This document shows, in pieces, positions 4,034 through 5,167 of a stretch of DNA of 5,167 nucleotides. The stretch spans positions 1-5,167 of the forward strand of contig JAKBRR010000159.1 of the NCBI GenBank assembly GCA_021845325.1, given 5' to 3'. Positions within the stretch are counted from its first letter, which is position 1, and the number at the start of each line of letters is the position of its first letter. The notes below the pieces were generated by a model that did no database searches, was not told the DNA's origin, and saw nothing but the letters and a program-made list of their open reading frames with translations. A program made the position numbers and the translations under genes. The stretch comes from Thermoplasmata archaeon. Lineage in GTDB: Archaea; Thermoplasmatota; Thermoplasmata; Thermoplasmatales; Thermoplasmataceae.

Positions 4034-4052
4034 CGTTTAGCTCCACTTTAGA
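4034..4052 (+). repeat. 19-bp direct repeat, right copy (candidate att/res site)
   Basis: CGTTTAGCTCCACTTTAGA matches 524-542 at 18 of 19 positions. It contains the complement of the integrase TAA stop (4048-4050), so exchange between the copies would leave the integrase reading frame intact. Confidence 0.8.
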
Positions 4053-5167
4053 ATAGATTGATTCTACTTTCCCGAATTTTATGTAAGGTTTCGAGTTTTG
4101 CCTGGTCTCCCTTATCGTGGTATTCATCTTCTAATAAGTCAAAGAGCATATCTCGAAATATTCTCTTGTAATCATCTACAATTCCAAGTAATTCAGCATC
4201 CGGTATAAGTTTAATATCAAATGGTAGAAAACACCTATTACATTGCGTTGCATTGGACGGATTGAGTTCCTTGCATCTTGGACATTCTTTAGGTCTAGTG
4301 TTTTCGGTTTGCGTTTCTTTGACCTGAATACCTTCCGCTTTGAGTATTGCTTCTTCCTGTAATGTTTCAGACAGATGAATATAGGTTTCTGTCATTTTTG
4401 AACCGTGTTTCCATCCCATTTGTGCTTCTAATGGTGCAGTCGCAACCTTGTTTGCGAGAATAGACGCTCTGGTGTGTCTGAATAGATGAGGATGCACTTT
4501 CTTGTTTATATTGGCTCTCTTTAATGAAGCTTTCAACTTTTGGTAGATTAGGTTATGAGTCATTGGTTTACCAAAATTCCGTTGATTTTCTCCACAGAAT
4601 AGGTAAGCTTCCTTGTCATTTGCTTTGGGATGAACTTTTAGCCATTCCCGTATATATACAATAGAATCCCCAGTAATAACTACTTTGCGTCCTTTAGTTT
4701 TCCCGGATACATATAAGGCAAAACCGTAGTCTTTATTGAAATCCAAGTCTTTGAGTTTAATGGTCTGCATCTCTCCTATCCTGCATCCACTATCGTAGAG
4801 TAGTGCCCATAGTGCTTTGTCTCTCGGATTGTGACTCGCAGATATAAGTTGTTGTACTTCTTCTGGCGTTATCAAATCATCTGGACTTAGTTCATTATCT
4901 TCTATCGGTGCTCTGTTCAATCCCTTTATACAATCCGCATCCGAACCGATATGCCATTGATAGAAATTCCTCATCGTTGCAATGTAGATATTAATTGTCG
5001 GTCCGGATAGAGGTTCTTTTCCTTCCGATTGTCGAGATTGATTTTTCCACTTTATGAAACTTTTAAGGTCTTCGGTTGTCGGATTGAAAAATTTATCTTT
5101 TAGAAACTCTGCGATTTCGGTCATTCTGGATAAGTAAGCGGCAATACTTGCAACTGTTAGTTTTTTT
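4048..5167 (-). CDS. archaeal tyrosine recombinase/integrase with C-terminal zinc ribbon (5' end off window)
   Basis: This enzyme cuts and rejoins DNA strands through a tyrosine, catalysing integration, excision or dimer resolution. Numbering from the internal Met at 5124, it has a SAM-like N-terminal domain (to about 70). The catalytic domain has Arg115 (CRIGE), Lys142 (SGKTKGRK), His213 and Arg216 (HLFRH), Trp238 (GWKHGSKM) in place of the usual His, and nucleophile Tyr248 (TETYIH), so all catalytic positions are filled. A zinc ribbon follows, CPRC (281-284) and CNRC (295-298), then a charged helical tail. The Met at 5124 is probably not the start: the frame stays open to the edge and adds residues LTVASIAAYLSR, which continue the N-terminal domain. 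The stop lies inside the 19-bp direct repeat. XerA-like resolution is an alternative role to integration. Confidence 0.93.
   Translation of the reverse strand, partial: KKLTVASIAAYLSRMTEIAEFLKDKFFNPTTEDLKSFIKWKNQSRQSEGKEPLSGPTINIYIATMRNFYQWHIGSDADCIKGLNRAPIEDNELSPDDLITPEEVQQLISASHNPRDKALWALLYDSGCRIGEMQTIKLKDLDFNKDYGFALYVSGKTKGRKVVITGDSIVYIREWLKVHPKANDKEAYLFCGENQRNFGKPMTHNLIYQKLKASLKRANINKKVHPHLFRHTRASILANKVATAPLEAQMGWKHGSKMTETYIHLSETLQEEAILKAEGIQVKETQTENTRPKECPRCKELNPSNATQCNRCFLPFDIKLIPDAELLGIVDDYKRIFRDMLFDLLEDEYHDKGDQAKLETLHKIRESRINLF
4049..4066. repeat. 6-bp dyad at the integrase stop
   Basis: TAGAAT (4049-4054) and ATTCTA (4061-4066) form a perfect inverted repeat with a 6-nt spacer, overlapping the integrase stop and the end of the right direct repeat. 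The left module has a different dyad in the same place. Confidence 0.45.

Overview
This AT-rich window looks like part of an archaeal mobile element, either an integrated plasmid or provirus or a piece of a larger extrachromosomal element. The archaeal reading is an inference. It rests on archaeal-type TATA boxes (TTTAAATA, TTTATAA) placed about 25-30 nt before starts, on GAGGTGA-type Shine-Dalgarno sites, and on a tyrosine integrase with the archaeal features of a Trp at the third catalytic position and a C-terminal CxxC/CxxC zinc ribbon. I cannot resolve the phylum. All credible genes lie on the minus strand, so the text below runs from right to left.

Right end (4048-5167): a tyrosine recombinase gene whose 5' end runs off the window. 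Next (about 3810-4050) is an intergenic block with repeats, an apparent plus-strand promoter and a T-run that may end the integrase transcript. At 3570-3806 is a small acidic orphan gene with its own TATA box and a hairpin/T-tract terminator. At 999-3448 is a tightly packed five-gene operon in which every junction overlaps. It encodes a 47-aa ribbon-helix-helix (CopG-like) regulator, a 48-aa low-complexity protein, two unrecognised proteins (132 and 121 aa), and a 479-aa DUF3987-like replicative helicase/ATPase with a C-terminal winged helix. A small RHH regulator heading an operon that ends in a replication ATPase resembles the copG-repA layout of pRN-family plasmids of Sulfolobus, so I read this as a minimal replicon.

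Downstream of the helicase (720-1002) are twelve ATGAGA motifs in both orientations plus a 9-bp dyad, a candidate iteron-like origin. From about 110 to 998 there is no convincing long gene, only short minus-strand ORFs that may be tiny genes or relics. A gene starting at 109 runs off the left edge.

The most striking signal joins the two ends. The same set of motifs occurs at 469-563 and at 3969-4066: GATTCACCT, then a 17-bp word in opposite orientation in the two copies, then a 19-bp direct repeat (18/19 identical), then a small dyad. The right 19-bp copy contains the integrase stop codon. The two 19-bp copies are 3,510 bp apart and bracket the replication operon, the repeat cluster and the orphan gene. 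A testable reading is that they are attachment or resolution sites of a 3.5-kb mini-replicon inserted at the 3' end of the integrase gene.
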